Source: Clostridia bacterium (GTDB taxonomy: Bacteria > Bacillota > Clostridia > Oscillospirales > Butyricicoccaceae). Taken from it: DNA of 7,133 nucleotides. The position numbers were made by a program, and so were the translations under genes. Below the pieces are notes generated by a model. That model was not told where the DNA came from. It searched no databases and saw nothing but the letters and a program-made list of their open reading frames with translations. The stretch spans positions 1-7,133 of the forward strand of contig JAFZPW010000001.1 of the NCBI GenBank assembly GCA_017552495.1. Reading direction: 5' to 3'. Shown in pieces: positions 1 to 4,760 of the stretch (its first letter is position 1; the number at the start of each line of letters is the position of its first letter).

Positions 1-1721
1 GAGATCCACGGCGAGCCGCCGAAGATCGCGCCCGCGATCATGGCGATGAAGGGCACCTTGGCGCCGCAGGGGATGAACGTGGTGGTCATGATGGTCATGC
101 GGCGGTCGCGCTCGTTTTCAATGGTGCGGGAGGCCATGATGCCGGGGATGCCGCAGCCCGTGCCCACCAGAATGGGGATGAAGCTCTTGCCCGAAAGGCC
201 AAATCTCCGGAAAACACGGTCGAGTACAAAGGCCACGCGAGCCATGTAGCCGCGTGCCTCCACAAAGGCCAGCAGGAAGAACAGCACCAGCATCTGGGGC
301 ACAAAGCCCAGCACTGCGCCCACGCCGGCCACGATGCCGTCCAGAATCAGTCCCTGGAGCCAGTCGGCACAGCCGATTTTGTCCAGCAAACCTTGAATGA
401 GCGCGGGGATGCCGGGCAGCCACACGCCAAACGCGGCGGGATCAGGCTCGGCAAAGCCTTTTTCCGCAAAATAGGCCACTGCGTCGGTAAACGCTATAGG
501 GTTGACGTCGTCCTTCGCATCGGCGGGAACCTGATCGAAATAGACGGTAACGTCGCTCTCCTCCAGTGTTTCCTCATCCTTCACAACCGTGACCGTGGCA
601 GTGCTTTCGCCGGTGAAGGTGCGGATCTCGTTCAGCAGCGCAGAAGCGTCGAAGTCCTCGTCCTCCGCATCGAATTCAAATCCGTAAGCGTTTAGGGCAT
701 TGGTCGCGGCGGAATAATCATCGGCGGCCTCAGCAGCGGCCCCGGAGCCGATGCCGAAGAGGTGATACCCGTCGCCGAACAGGCCGTCGTTTGCCCAGTC
801 GGTGGCGGCGGAGCCCACGGTGACCATGGAGATATAATAGATCAGGAACATCACGACAGCGAAGATAGGAAGACCCAGCCAACGGTTGGTAACAACCTTG
901 TCGATTTTGTCCGAGGCCGTCATCTCCCCGGCGATCTTTTTTTGATAAATGCCTTTGAGGAGCTGGGCGATGTAACCATAGCGTTCGTTGGTGATGATGC
1001 TTTCGGCGTCGTCATCCAGTTCCTGTTCAGCGGCCTTGATGTCCCCTTCTATGTGCGCCAGCGTGCTCTCGGACAGTTTGAGCTGCTCCAACGCCTTTTC
1101 ATCCCGCTCAAAAAGTTTGATGGCGTACCACCGCTGCTGTTCCTCGGGCAGATCGTGAAGGCTGACCTCCTCGATATGGGCCAAAGCGTGCTCTACCGGG
1201 CCGGAAAAGGTATGCCGCGGGACGGTCCCGCCGCTTTGGGCGGCTTCCACCGCAGCGGCGGCGGCCTCATCGATGCCGGTGCCCTTAAGCGCCGAAATCT
1301 CCACGATCTTTACGCCCAGGGCGCGGCTCAGCGCGGGAACATTGATCTGATCCCCGTTTTTCTTCACGATGTCCATCATGTTGATGGCAATGACCACGGG
1401 GATGCCCAGCTCGGTGAGTTGGGTAGTAAGATACAAATTGCGCTCTAAATTGGTGCCGTCCACAATGTTGAGAATGGCGTCGGGGCGTTCGTTCATCAAA
1501 TAATTCCGGGCCACCACTTCCTCAAGCGTATAGGGCGAAAGGGAATAAATGCCGGGCAGGTCGGTGACAATAACGCCGTCGTATTTTTTCAGTTTACCCT
1601 CTTTCTTTTCCACTGTGACGCCGGGCCAGTTGCCCACGAACTGATTGGAACCGGTGAGCGCATTGAACAGCGTGGTCTTGCCGCTGTTTGGATTGCCTGC
1701 AAGGGCGATCTTGTATTCCAT
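1..1721 (-). CDS. feoB: Ferrous iron transporter FeoB (partial, C-terminus outside window)
   Basis: FeoB is the inner-membrane Fe(II) transporter, with an N-terminal G-protein domain fused to a membrane channel domain. Reading from the ATG at 1721 gives 573 codons with no stop before the left edge. The G motifs are in order: G1 GNPNSGKTT (residues 9-17), the G2 threonine in NWPGVTVE (T36), G3 DLPG (54-57), G4 NMMD (114-117) and G5 near ISALKGTG (142-149). A helical linker follows, then a first membrane segment (about 282-303), a long acidic stretch (about 319-434), a second hydrophobic region (about 461-490) and the conserved VGTGCGIPG gate motif. The second gate repeat and C-terminus lie outside the window. 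The start is supported by AAAGGAAG about 8 nt upstream. It is the last visible gene of feoA-feoA-feoB, 70 bp after the second feoA. The insertion between the first two membrane regions is unusual compared with the textbook form. Confidence 0.97.
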   Translation of the reverse strand, partial: MEYKIALAGNPNSGKTTLFNALTGSNQFVGNWPGVTVEKKEGKLKKYDGVIVTDLPGIYSLSPYTLEEVVARNYLMNERPDAILNIVDGTNLERNLYLTTQLTELGIPVVIAINMMDIVKKNGDQINVPALSRALGVKIVEISALKGTGIDEAAAAAVEAAQSGGTVPRHTFSGPVEHALAHIEEVSLHDLPEEQQRWYAIKLFERDEKALEQLKLSESTLAHIEGDIKAAEQELDDDAESIITNERYGYIAQLLKGIYQKKIAGEMTASDKIDKVVTNRWLGLPIFAVVMFLIYYISMVTVGSAATDWANDGLFGDGYHLFGIGSGAAAEAADDYSAATNALNAYGFEFDAEDEDFDASALLNEIRTFTGESTATVTVVKDEETLEESDVTVYFDQVPADAKDDVNPIAFTDAVAYFAEKGFAEPDPAAFGVWLPGIPALIQGLLDKIGCADWLQGLILDGIVAGVGAVLGFVPQMLVLFFLLAFVEARGYMARVAFVLDRVFRRFGLSGKSFIPILVGTGCGIPGIMASRTIENERDRRMTIMTTTFIPCGAKVPFIAMIAGAIFGGSPWI

Positions 1722-1743
1722 GGGAGTCTTCCTTTCTTCTTTT

Positions 1744-1759
1744 GTTAGTCTTCTTTAAC
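1744..1759. promoter_or_regulatory. Degenerate operator-like dyad before feoB
   Basis: GTTAG-N6-TTAAC has the same 16-bp geometry as the two GTTAG-N6-CTAAC dyads at the feo promoter, with one half-site base changed. It sits in the feoA-feoB gap just upstream of the feoB ribosome binding site. It could be a weak internal operator, or chance in a T-rich stretch. Confidence 0.3.
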
Positions 1760-1762
1760 ACA

Positions 1763-1780
1763 GGGGCGCAAAAACGCCCT
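1763..1780 (-). other. Intergenic stem-loop between second feoA and feoB
   Basis: GGGCG and CGCCC arms (5 bp plus a possible G-U pair) flank a 6-nt loop. No T-tract follows on the minus strand, so it is not a standard terminator. In the feo mRNA it could stabilise an end or adjust the feoA:feoB ratio; this is inference. Confidence 0.35.
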
Positions 1781-1791
1781 CGCTGGGTATT

Positions 1792-2013
1792 TTACTCCAC
1801 CTCCACCATTTCCGCGTCGGCTTTGCGGATCGAAAGTTCATAGCCGCGAACGGTCACCTCGATGGGGTCGCCCAGCGGCGCCACTTTTCGGACCCAGACC
1901 TTTGTACCGCGGGTCAGGCCCATATCCAGGATGCGGCGCTTGACGGCGCCCTCGCCGTGTAGTTTGACGACCTGAACCGTATCCCCGATCCGCACTTCTC
2001 TCAGCGTTTTCAT
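1792..2013 (-). CDS. feoA: FeoA-type protein, second copy (73 aa)
   Basis: FeoA is a small cytoplasmic SH3-like protein needed for, or modulating, FeoB-driven Fe(II) uptake. The protein has the family core: a GEGAVKRRILDMGLTRG block (about 20-36), a strand region with APLGDPIEV (45-53) and a GYELSIRK ending (57-64). The length, 73 aa, is typical. The start ATG is preceded by AAGGAGGG at about 8 nt. It lies 35 bp after the first feoA and 70 bp before feoB, so the three genes are almost certainly cotranscribed. This copy fits the FeoA consensus (RRxLDMGL, PLGDP) more closely than the first, so it is the better candidate for the direct FeoB partner. Confidence 0.93.
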   Translation of the reverse strand: MKTLREVRIGDTVQVVKLHGEGAVKRRILDMGLTRGTKVWVRKVAPLGDPIEVTVRGYELSIRKADAEMVEVE

Positions 2014-2048
2014 GTGTGTTCCCTCCTTATTTTATTTACTCCTGTTTT

Positions 2049-2264
2049 TCACAAAACCAGAATCTTCTGCGCCATTTCCCGGCTGATGGCTACCCGCGCC
2101 TCTTTGATGGTGACAATCACGTTTCCGCCGTTTTGCGCCACCACCGTTACCGGGCCACCGGCCACAAACCCCATGTCCTCCAGATGCTTTTTTACATCGG
2201 GATTTCCACCGACCCGTCGGATGGTTCGTTCTTCCCCGATGGAGGCAAGAGACAAAGGCATCAT
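2049..2264 (-). CDS. feoA: FeoA-type protein, first copy (71 aa)
   Basis: This is the promoter-proximal FeoA-domain protein of the feo operon. Recognisable family features are the VKKHLEDMGF block (24-33), the following glycine and valine-rich strand and the IKEARVAISREMAQKI ending (53-68). It lacks the PLGDP loop of the second copy, having QNGGNVIV instead, so the two copies have diverged and probably differ in role. Two adjacent ATG codons are possible starts; the first (2262-2264) is chosen because AAGGAGGAG lies about 7 nt upstream. Paired feoA genes before feoB are a known arrangement in Firmicutes. Whether this copy binds FeoB or does something else cannot be read from the sequence. Confidence 0.92.
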   Translation of the reverse strand: MMPLSLASIGEERTIRRVGGNPDVKKHLEDMGFVAGGPVTVVAQNGGNVIVTIKEARVAISREMAQKILVL

Positions 2265-2281
2265 ATCGGCTCCTCCTTCCG

Positions 2282-2295
2282 CACGGTTTTCCGCG
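2282..2295 (-). other. Small hairpin in feo leader next to ribosome binding site
   Basis: In the minus-strand transcript, CGCGG-AAAA-CCGUG can form a 5-bp stem (one G-U pair) ending a few bases before the AAGGAGGAG of the first feoA. It is short and could be incidental, but it is well placed to affect translation initiation. Confidence 0.25.
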
Positions 2296-2306
2296 ATCTT
2301 GCAATT

Positions 2307-2327
2307 TATGTTAGTTTTTCCTAACTT
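2307..2327. promoter_or_regulatory. Candidate metal-repressor operator 2 of the feo operon
   Basis: The core GTTAG-TTTTTC-CTAAC (2310-2325) is an inverted repeat with 5-bp arms. It repeats the operator 1 sequence (17 of 21 positions identical), centred 34 bp further downstream in the leader, at about +35 to +50. Sequence identity plus dyad symmetry argues for a DNA-binding dimer rather than a one-off RNA hairpin. TTAG/CTAA half-sites recall DtxR-family boxes (TTAGGTTAG...CTAACCTAA) rather than a Fur box; the regulator is not in the window. Confidence 0.6.
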
Positions 2328-2340
2328 CCATTCAAAAAAA

Positions 2341-2361
2341 TTAGTTAGTGTTTACTAACTT
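2341..2361. promoter_or_regulatory. Candidate metal-repressor operator 1 of the feo operon
   Basis: AGTTAGT-GTTT-ACTAACT (2343-2360) is a perfect 7-bp inverted repeat starting at the predicted transcription start, about 7 bases from the -10 box. A protein bound here would block transcription. It shares the pattern GTTAGTNTTTNCTAAC with operator 2. Iron-dependent repression of feo is well known; assignment to a DtxR-like protein is inferred from the TTAG/CTAA half-sites only. Confidence 0.65.
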
Positions 2362-2366
2362 TTGTT

Positions 2367-2395
2367 ATTATAAAGTATTTTTTTCCGTCTGTCAA
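2367..2395 (-). promoter_or_regulatory. Sigma-A promoter of the feoA-feoA-feoB operon
   Basis: Perfect consensus on the minus strand: TTGACA (2390-2395), 17-bp spacer, TATAAT (2367-2372). Predicted start is near 2360, giving a leader of about 95 nt before the first feoA. Such a strong promoter needs repression, which fits the operators directly downstream. Confidence 0.9.
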
Positions 2396-2414
2396 GGGGT
2401 CTGTGAATTTTTGC

Positions 2415-2451
2415 AATAAAAAAAGAAACCCCGCAGGATCATCCTGCGGGG
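2415..2451 (-). terminator. Rho-independent terminator of the tRNA operon
   Basis: CCCCGCAGGAT and its exact complement (2429-2439 and 2441-2451) form an 11-bp perfect stem around one base. In minus-strand reading it is followed by a T-rich run (2415-2428). It begins 2 bases after the encoded CCA of tRNA-Thr and separates the tRNA operon from the feo promoter. Confidence 0.93.
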
Positions 2452-2453
2452 AA

Positions 2454-2529
2454 TGGAGCTGTTAGGCAGATTCGAACTGCCGACCTCGTCATTACCAATG
2501 ACGTGCTCTGCCTACTGAGCTATAACAGC
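2454..2529 (-). tRNA. trnT: tRNA-Thr (anticodon GGT), CCA encoded
   Basis: The cloverleaf folds fully. The acceptor arms GCTGTTA and TAACAGC pair over 7 bp, with discriminator T and genomic CCA. The D arm contains AGCTCAGTAGGCAGAGC. The anticodon stem CGTCA/TGACG encloses loop TTGGTAA with anticodon GGT (2494-2496). The T arm is GGCAG-TTCGAAT-CTGCC. It lies 3 bases after tRNA-Asp and is cut from the same precursor. Confidence 0.97.
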
Positions 2530-2532
2530 AAA

Positions 2533-2609
2533 TGGCGACCAAGATGGGGCTCGAACCCACGACCTCTAGCGTGACAGGCTAGCGTTCTAACCAACTGAAC
2601 TACTTGGCC
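2533..2609 (-). tRNA. trnD: tRNA-Asp (anticodon GTC), CCA encoded
   Basis: The acceptor arms GGCCAAG and CTTGGTC pair (one G-U), with discriminator G and genomic CCA. The D arm contains AGTTCAGTTGGTTAGAAC. The anticodon stem CTAGC/GCTAG encloses loop CTGTCAC with anticodon GTC (2573-2575). The T arm is GTGGG-TTCGAGC-CCCAT with one mismatch-like end pair. It is the first gene of the tRNA operon. Confidence 0.97.
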
Positions 2610-2616
2610 ACTTGCA

Positions 2617-2631
2617 GCCTCTTTTGGAGGC
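2617..2631 (-). other. Leader hairpin of the tRNA operon
   Basis: GCCTC/GAGGC arms with a 5-nt loop lie in the short 5' leader between the predicted transcription start (about 2633) and the mature tRNA-Asp end. It may aid RNase P processing or be incidental. Confidence 0.3.
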
Positions 2632-2639
2632 CGAGATTT

Positions 2640-2668
2640 ATAATATCATATCGGCTCCGGTTTGTCAA
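2640..2668 (-). promoter_or_regulatory. Sigma-A promoter of the tRNA-Asp/tRNA-Thr operon
   Basis: Minus strand TTGACA (2663-2668), 17-bp spacer, TATTAT (2640-2645). The -35 is perfect and the -10 has one mismatch. Predicted start is near 2633, about 24 nt before tRNA-Asp. Confidence 0.85.
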
Positions 2669-2680
2669 CAGAATTATCAG

Positions 2681-2716
2681 AAAATGCCGCGATTTTTTCC
2701 GAAAAATCCGCATTTT
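2681..2716 (-). terminator. Hairpin at the 3' end of the 113-aa gene, candidate terminator
   Basis: The outer arms AAAATGC/GCATTTT (7 bp) and inner arms GATTTTT/AAAAATC (7 bp) are separated by a small asymmetric internal loop and closed by a 4-nt loop. It starts at the stop codon. The stem is A+T-rich and ends in TTTT on the minus strand, so it is a weaker than usual terminator. It lies 12 bp before the -35 box of the tRNA promoter. Confidence 0.5.
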
Positions 2717-3057
2717 CAGCCAATCTGCGCCTCCCGCAGCGGCTCGTCCCAAAAAATGATGCCGCCCAATTCCCCGGCCAGCGCGTTGGCGTGGACGCGA
2801 AGCTGCTCCAGCAGGGCGCTTTCCCGCTTTTTTGACCGGCGCCCCTTGTTTTCATAGAGCTCCCGCTCGGCAGCCGCGTCATAGGAAACGGCAAAATCCG
2901 TTTCATCAGCATAGGGAAAAAAACTGATCCCCACAGTATAGCGAATCCGCCCCTTGTCGGACTCGGCGGTGAGGCGCACCGAAACAGCCCGCCGCCGGAC
3001 GTTGTGATACACACACTGAGCAGAAAAATACTGTTGATACACGTCTACGGCCTTCAC
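2716..3057 (-). CDS. Unrecognised 113-aa protein
   Basis: I do not recognise this family. The product is probably cytoplasmic: there is no signal peptide or membrane segment. The N-terminal half looks like beta strands (VSVRLTAES about 25-33, then RIRYTVGISFFPY 37-49). A charged central segment, ENKGRRSKKRE (68-78), leads into a helix (about 80-95), and the end is GGIIFWDEP (97-105). The start is GTG at 3055-3057, preceded by AAAGGGGG at about 8 nt. A promoter with a perfect TTGACA box lies immediately upstream, leaving only about 14 nt of leader. The promoter, ribosome binding site and trailing hairpin together make it a believable single-gene unit. A larger overlapping reading frame at 2646-3014 is judged a shadow because it lacks these signals. 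Confidence 0.75.
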   Translation of the reverse strand: MKAVDVYQQYFSAQCVYHNVRRRAVSVRLTAESDKGRIRYTVGISFFPYADETDFAVSYDAAAERELYENKGRRSKKRESALLEQLRVHANALAGELGGIIFWDEPLREAQIG

Positions 3058-3077
3058 GCGATCGCCCCCTTTGTTTC

Positions 3078-3107
3078 AGCATACCCGAAAAATCGAGAGT
3101 TTGTCAA
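3078..3107 (-). promoter_or_regulatory. Promoter of the 113-aa gene
   Basis: Minus strand TTGACA (3102-3107), 18-bp spacer, TATGCT (3078-3083; four of six consensus bases). The predicted start is about 14 nt before the GTG codon. Confidence 0.65.
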
Positions 3108-3120
3108 GCCCGGTTTTCTC

Positions 3121-3158
3121 TTGGCCGCGGCGCAGCCTTCTTCTGCAAACGCGGCCAA
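3121..3158. repeat. Nested inverted repeat between SASP terminator and 113-aa promoter
   Basis: TTGGCCGCG (3121-3129) and CGCGGCCAA (3150-3158) are perfect 9-bp arms. An inner GCAG/CTGC pair (3132-3135, 3143-3146) gives a two-part stem. No T-tract follows on either strand, so this is not a plain terminator. It could be an operator or leftover terminator structure; its function is unknown. Confidence 0.45.
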
Positions 3159-3162
3159 CCGG

Positions 3163-3192
3163 AAAAAGGGGCGCGCCTTTGCGTGCCCCTTT
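3163..3192 (-). terminator. Rho-independent terminator of the SASP gene
   Basis: The arms AAAGGGGCGCGC (3165-3176) and GCGTGCCCCTTT (3181-3192) pair over 12 bp with one G-T, around a 4-nt loop. In minus-strand reading the stem ends in TTTTT (3163-3167). It lies 27 bp after the SASP stop. Confidence 0.88.
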
Positions 3193-3200
3193 CGTTCATC

Positions 3201-3216
3201 TGTCGCTTGCGCGACA
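3201..3216 (-). other. Small stem-loop just after the SASP stop codon
   Basis: TGTCGC-TTGC-GCGACA is a perfect 6-bp hairpin between the SASP stop and the main terminator. It may protect the 3' end of the message. No T-run follows directly. Confidence 0.4.
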
Positions 3217-3218
3217 AA

Positions 3219-3413
3219 TCACATATTCTCCTCGGCCTTTTTGATCATCTTGCGAACCATCTCGCCGCCGATGCTGCCGGCCTGCTTGGAGGTCAGCTCT
3301 CCGTTGTAGCCATCCTTCAGATCGACGCCGACTTCGCGGGCGGTCTCCATCTTGAACTGGCGCATGGCGTCCTTCGCGTTGGAAGAGGAATAGGACTTGT
3401 TGCTGTTGGTCAT
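3219..3413 (-). CDS. Alpha/beta-type small acid-soluble spore protein
   Basis: SASPs of this class coat DNA inside the dormant spore, shift it toward an A-like form and protect it from UV and chemicals. They are degraded by the protease GPR at germination. The 64-aa product has the family hallmark near the C-terminus, NGELTSKQAGSIGGEMVRKM (37-56), including the invariant GG-E-M-V run. A GPR-like site lies at METAREVGV (22-30). The length is normal (family about 60-75 aa) and a Ser/Asn-rich N-terminus is common. The start ATG follows AAAGGAG at about 9 nt. The family is normally made late in the forespore under sigma-G; I could not find a convincing sigma-G promoter, and a perfect 10-bp inverted repeat occupies that region. 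The gene is direct evidence of a spore-forming host. Confidence 0.96.
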   Translation of the reverse strand: MTNSNKSYSSSNAKDAMRQFKMETAREVGVDLKDGYNGELTSKQAGSIGGEMVRKMIKKAEENM

Positions 3414-3444
3414 GGTCGTTTCTCCTTTCGTTGGATTACGACCC

Positions 3445-3470
3445 TATTTTCGGCGGAACGGCCGAAAATA
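3445..3470. repeat. Perfect 10-bp inverted repeat upstream of the SASP gene
   Basis: TATTTTCGGC (3445-3454) and GCCGAAAATA (3461-3470) flank a 6-nt centre. It lies between the aminotransferase stop (3497) and the SASP start (3413). The T's are at the outer 5' side on both strands and A's follow the G+C stem, the opposite of a terminator. It may be an operator or a structured leader; its role is not known. Confidence 0.6.
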
Positions 3471-3496
3471 TGACCGGAAATTTTTTCCTGCCCGAT

Positions 3497-4747
3497 TTAT
3501 TCTCCCATTTCCCGCAAGGCGGCAAAGGCTTCGCCCGCGATCTCTACCGTTTCCGCGATGTCGGAATCAGACAGGGCGGCGTTAATGAAATGATTGTGAT
3601 GATTGGTAAAGAAGACGCCCCGCTTCTGGCATTCCGCGATCCACGCCTGATGGAGCATCAGACTGGGATCGTCGGCCAGGCGGAGATAAAACAGCGATGG
3701 CATACCGGTAATGTGCAGATCGTAGCCGTATTTCTTCGCCTGCTCCAACAGCCCGGCGGAGAGCTTCTGCCCCTTGTCGATCAAAAGCTGGGGGCAGTTG
3801 AGTTTTTTCATCTTTTCGATGCAGGCGATGCCTGCGGCAAAGGGGACGGCCGACAGCCAGTAAGACCCCGTGACGCTGAGGCCCGAAACGGCGTTTTTCA
3901 AAAAATCCTGCCCGCACAGAGCCGAAACGTTATATCCGTTGGCCAGCGCCTTGCAAAAGCAGATCAGATCGGCCTTGAAGCCGAAATAATGGTCGCTGCC
4001 CTTCATATCCATACGGAAGCCGGCCCGCACGTCGTCGATGATGAGCACCGTGCCGTTGTCGTCGCACAGTTTACGCACCTTTTGCCAGAAACCCTCCTTG
4101 GGAAAGGTGTTGTCGGCAAAGTTGCCGTGCATATAGGGCTGGCTGATGACCGCGGCGATCTGGCCCTTGTTTTCGGCAAAAGCCTGCTCCAACTGCTGCT
4201 CGTCGTTCCAGTCGAGATAAAGGTTGTTCCGCACCTCTTCGGGCAGAACGCCGGCGTTATCCAGCTTCTGGCACCAGGGCGAGATGCCGTGATAATAGCC
4301 CTTGAAAAAGATCAACTTTTTTCGATGGGTGTAGGCCCGCGCCGTCCGCACGGCAATGGAGGTGACATCGTTGCCGTTTTTGGCGAAAAAAGCCCAATCG
4401 GCGCAGGCTACCGTATCCACCAGGAGCTCGGCAAAGTCGATCATCGCGGTGGAGGGAGCGGTGATGCAGTCGCCCTTTTCCCGCTGTCTGCGGGCGGCCT
4501 CATCCACATCGGGGTCGTTATAGCCCAGGATATTGGGACCATAGGCGCACATATAGTCGATGTAGCGGTTGCCGTCAATATCCCAGAAATAGGTTCCCTG
4601 CGCCTTTTCGGAAAACTGCGGATAAGCGCTCACGGGAATAAAGCAGCCCTCAGCGGGGCCCAGATGGCCGTAAACGCCCGAGGGGATTACCCGGGCCGCA
4701 CGGTCGAACTGCTCGCGGCTTTTGGTATGGTCAAAGATGGGATGCAT
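3497..4747 (-). CDS. Class III PLP aminotransferase, glutamate-1-semialdehyde aminomutase-like
   Basis: This is a fold-type I PLP enzyme, 416 aa, close in size to HemL. Visible features are the N-terminal WDIDGNRYIDY (55-65), the phosphate-binding region KNGNDVTSIAVR (123-134), GYYHG (150-154), the cofactor-ring aspartate in IIDDVRAGFR (D238) and the Schiff-base lysine K266 in FCKALANGY. Several active-site stretches differ from classical HemL: NGNDVT replaces the usual SGTEA, and GSYWLSA (294-300) replaces the GTLSGNP region. Tetrapyrrole synthesis is therefore uncertain, and it may be an aminotransferase or aminomutase with another substrate. The start follows AAGGAGGT at about 8 nt. That site overlaps the stop of the upstream SCP2-like gene (13-bp gap), so the two are translationally coupled. 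No clear terminator follows. Confidence 0.93.
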   Translation of the reverse strand: MHPIFDHTKSREQFDRAARVIPSGVYGHLGPAEGCFIPVSAYPQFSEKAQGTYFWDIDGNRYIDYMCAYGPNILGYNDPDVDEAARRQREKGDCITAPSTAMIDFAELLVDTVACADWAFFAKNGNDVTSIAVRTARAYTHRKKLIFFKGYYHGISPWCQKLDNAGVLPEEVRNNLYLDWNDEQQLEQAFAENKGQIAAVISQPYMHGNFADNTFPKEGFWQKVRKLCDDNGTVLIIDDVRAGFRMDMKGSDHYFGFKADLICFCKALANGYNVSALCGQDFLKNAVSGLSVTGSYWLSAVPFAAGIACIEKMKKLNCPQLLIDKGQKLSAGLLEQAKKYGYDLHITGMPSLFYLRLADDPSLMLHQAWIAECQKRGVFFTNHHNHFINAALSDSDIAETVEIAGEAFAALREMGE

Positions 4748-4760
4748 CGTGTTTACCTCC

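Noticed and set aside
762..1448. A 228-codon open frame on the plus strand (and a smaller one at 393-695)
   Set aside because: Both lie antisense to feoB, whose G-protein motifs are unmistakable; no family resemblance was seen in the plus-strand products.
2265..2360. A metal riboswitch in the feo leader
   Set aside because: The leader is only about 95 nt and shows two simple repeated dyads and a small hairpin, with no multi-branched junction like that of NiCo-type riboswitches.
2646..3014. A 122-codon minus-strand frame overlapping the 113-aa gene
   Set aside because: It has no ribosome binding site, and runs through the end hairpin and into the tRNA promoter. The overlapping GTG-started frame has all the expected signals.
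3445..3470. Terminator for the SCP2-like/aminotransferase operon
   Set aside because: A's, not T's, follow the G+C part of the stem on the minus strand, so it does not fit a Rho-independent terminator.
3414..3496. A sigma-G promoter for the SASP gene
   Set aside because: A CATATTT on the minus strand resembles the -10 element, but no matching -35 lies at 17-18 bp; the nearest GAATA is 25 bp away.
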